Source of the DNA: JAGUXG01 sp043798435
Lineage (GTDB): Bacteria > UBA9089 > UBA9088 > JAGUXG01
DNA length: 6,210 bases
Reading direction: 5' to 3'
Assembly: GCA_043798435.1 (NCBI GenBank)
Contig: JAZDOR010000086.1
Span: 1 to 6,210 of the forward strand
Positions 5,908-6,210 of this stretch are shown here, in pieces. The translations under genes and the position numbers were made by a program. The notes beneath the pieces were generated by a model. The model made no database searches, was not told where the DNA came from, and worked only from the letters and a program-made list of their open reading frames with translations. Each line of letters opens with the position of its first letter. Positions within the stretch are counted from its first letter, which is position 1.

Positions 5908-5934
5908 TACGAAATACGCAAAAATACGCGAAAG
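5908..5934. repeat. TACGCAAAAA-type periodic repeat
   Basis: Three adjacent units on the plus strand, TACGAAA, TACGCAAAAA and TACGCGAAAG. They belong in style to the other purine-rich ACGCRAA/ACACGAA units found in the gaps of this window. Confidence 0.6.
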
Positions 5935-6053
5935 ATTTGTCCTTAACTCTTGCTGTATCCCGTTAAGAAATTCACCCACCCCCTCTTCTCGATGTCCTTA
6001 TTAGAAACATTGGTTAAAGCAGTTTTCTTTCTTCCATCTTCTTCCTTTTTTTC

Positions 6054-6156
6054 TTCATTCTTTCGTAATACTTTAGCCATCTGAAGTAAAGACTAACCAC
6101 AGAGACACTGAGACACGGAGAAATAAAATATAATCACGAAAACACGAAAGAATGAA
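6054..6156. repeat. 13-bp perfect inverted repeat around copy B
   Basis: TTCATTCTTTCGT at 6054-6066 is the exact reverse complement of ACGAAAGAATGAA at 6144-6156. The right arm lies within an ACACGAAAG-type repeat and the left arm at the end of a pyrimidine-rich run, so the pairing may partly reflect shared low-complexity composition. No counterpart encloses copy A. Confidence 0.6.
6062..6128. repeat. Dispersed repeat, copy B (half-element)
   Basis: Aligns to 3288-3356 at about 80 % identity, with TTCGTAA, ACTTTAGCCATC, CAGAGA and GAGAAATAAAA identical. Its periodic part is ACCACAGAG, ACACTGAG, ACACGGAG. Unlike copy A it has no inverted right arm downstream, so it cannot form the CGCAGAG hairpin. 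It is enclosed by a 13-bp perfect inverted repeat (6054-6066 and 6144-6156). Confidence 0.85.
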
Positions 6157-6197
6157 AACCAGAAAAAAATATTTTTAACCACAAAGAACACGAAGGA
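6136..6197. repeat. CACGAAAACACGAAAG / CACAAAGAACACGAAGG repeat units
   Basis: Two further short tracts of the same style: CACGAAAACACGAAAG at about 6135-6150 and CACAAAGAACACGAAGG at about 6180-6196, the latter preceded by AACC as in copies A and B (AACC before RCAGAG). The tract may continue past the window edge. Confidence 0.5.
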
Positions 6198-6210
6198 ACT
6201 TTAGTCGTGA

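Larger units (their letters stand above)
5738..6210. other. Gene-free, repeat-rich stretch upstream of the TPR gene
   Basis: No convincing coding region is seen in the 473 bases on either strand; the open frames are short and lack ribosome sites. The stretch holds the TPR promoter at its left edge, a heptad repeat (5820-5847), a TACGCAAAAA-type repeat (5908-5934), a pyrimidine-rich run on the plus strand (about 6023-6063), repeat copy B (6062-6128) and further CACGAAAG/CACAAAG-type units running towards the window end. Confidence 0.7.

Noticed and set aside
5992..6084. Plus-strand 30-codon open frame beginning MSLLETLVK
   Set aside because: No ribosome site, low-complexity Ser/Phe stretch encoded by a pyrimidine-rich run, and its end overlaps repeat copy B.

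Overview
The window looks like chromosomal DNA from an uncultivated Gram-negative (diderm) bacterium with moderate to low GC (roughly 40-45 % by eye). Two of the five genes encode secreted proteins with Sec signal peptides. One is a long TPR protein of the periplasmic/envelope type, the other a FlgT/CsgG-like plus PEGA plus probable beta-barrel protein. This gene style, with periodic intergenic repeats of the CGCAGAG/ACACGAAAG type, is common in genomes reconstructed from candidate phyla. The sequence does not allow a phylum assignment.

All five convincing genes lie on the minus strand, so transcription runs from high to low coordinates. From right to left: 5738-6210 is a gene-free, repeat-rich stretch ending in a good sigma70-type promoter. 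3512-5737 encodes a 741-residue exported TPR protein that seems to start directly at the promoter's expected transcription start. 3240-3511 is a second gene-free stretch carrying an imperfect palindromic repeat. 3000-3239 and 2592-2996 form a compact AbrB-like antitoxin/PIN-domain toxin pair. 915-2537 encodes an exported 540-residue protein with two PEGA domains. 175-918 encodes a family 2 glycosyltransferase joined to it by an ATGA overlap. 35-167 is a near-perfect 14-bp tandem array just past the glycosyltransferase stop codon.

How the genes may work together (inference): the TPR and PEGA proteins are probably envelope proteins. The glycosyltransferase is translationally coupled to the PEGA protein and may act in the same envelope or surface-glycan process. 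The toxin/antitoxin pair sits between them, is flanked by repeat elements and looks like an independent insertion, although its orientation would allow read-through into the PEGA/glycosyltransferase pair.

I found no CRISPR array, tRNA, rRNA, transposase or clear new multi-gene defence system. The most unusual content is the intergenic repeat landscape: a homogeneous 14-bp array, a palindromic CGCAGAG element with a dispersed half-copy, and several short purine-rich periodic repeats in nearly every gap. The probably leaderless TPR transcript and the three-part PEGA protein are the other points worth following.
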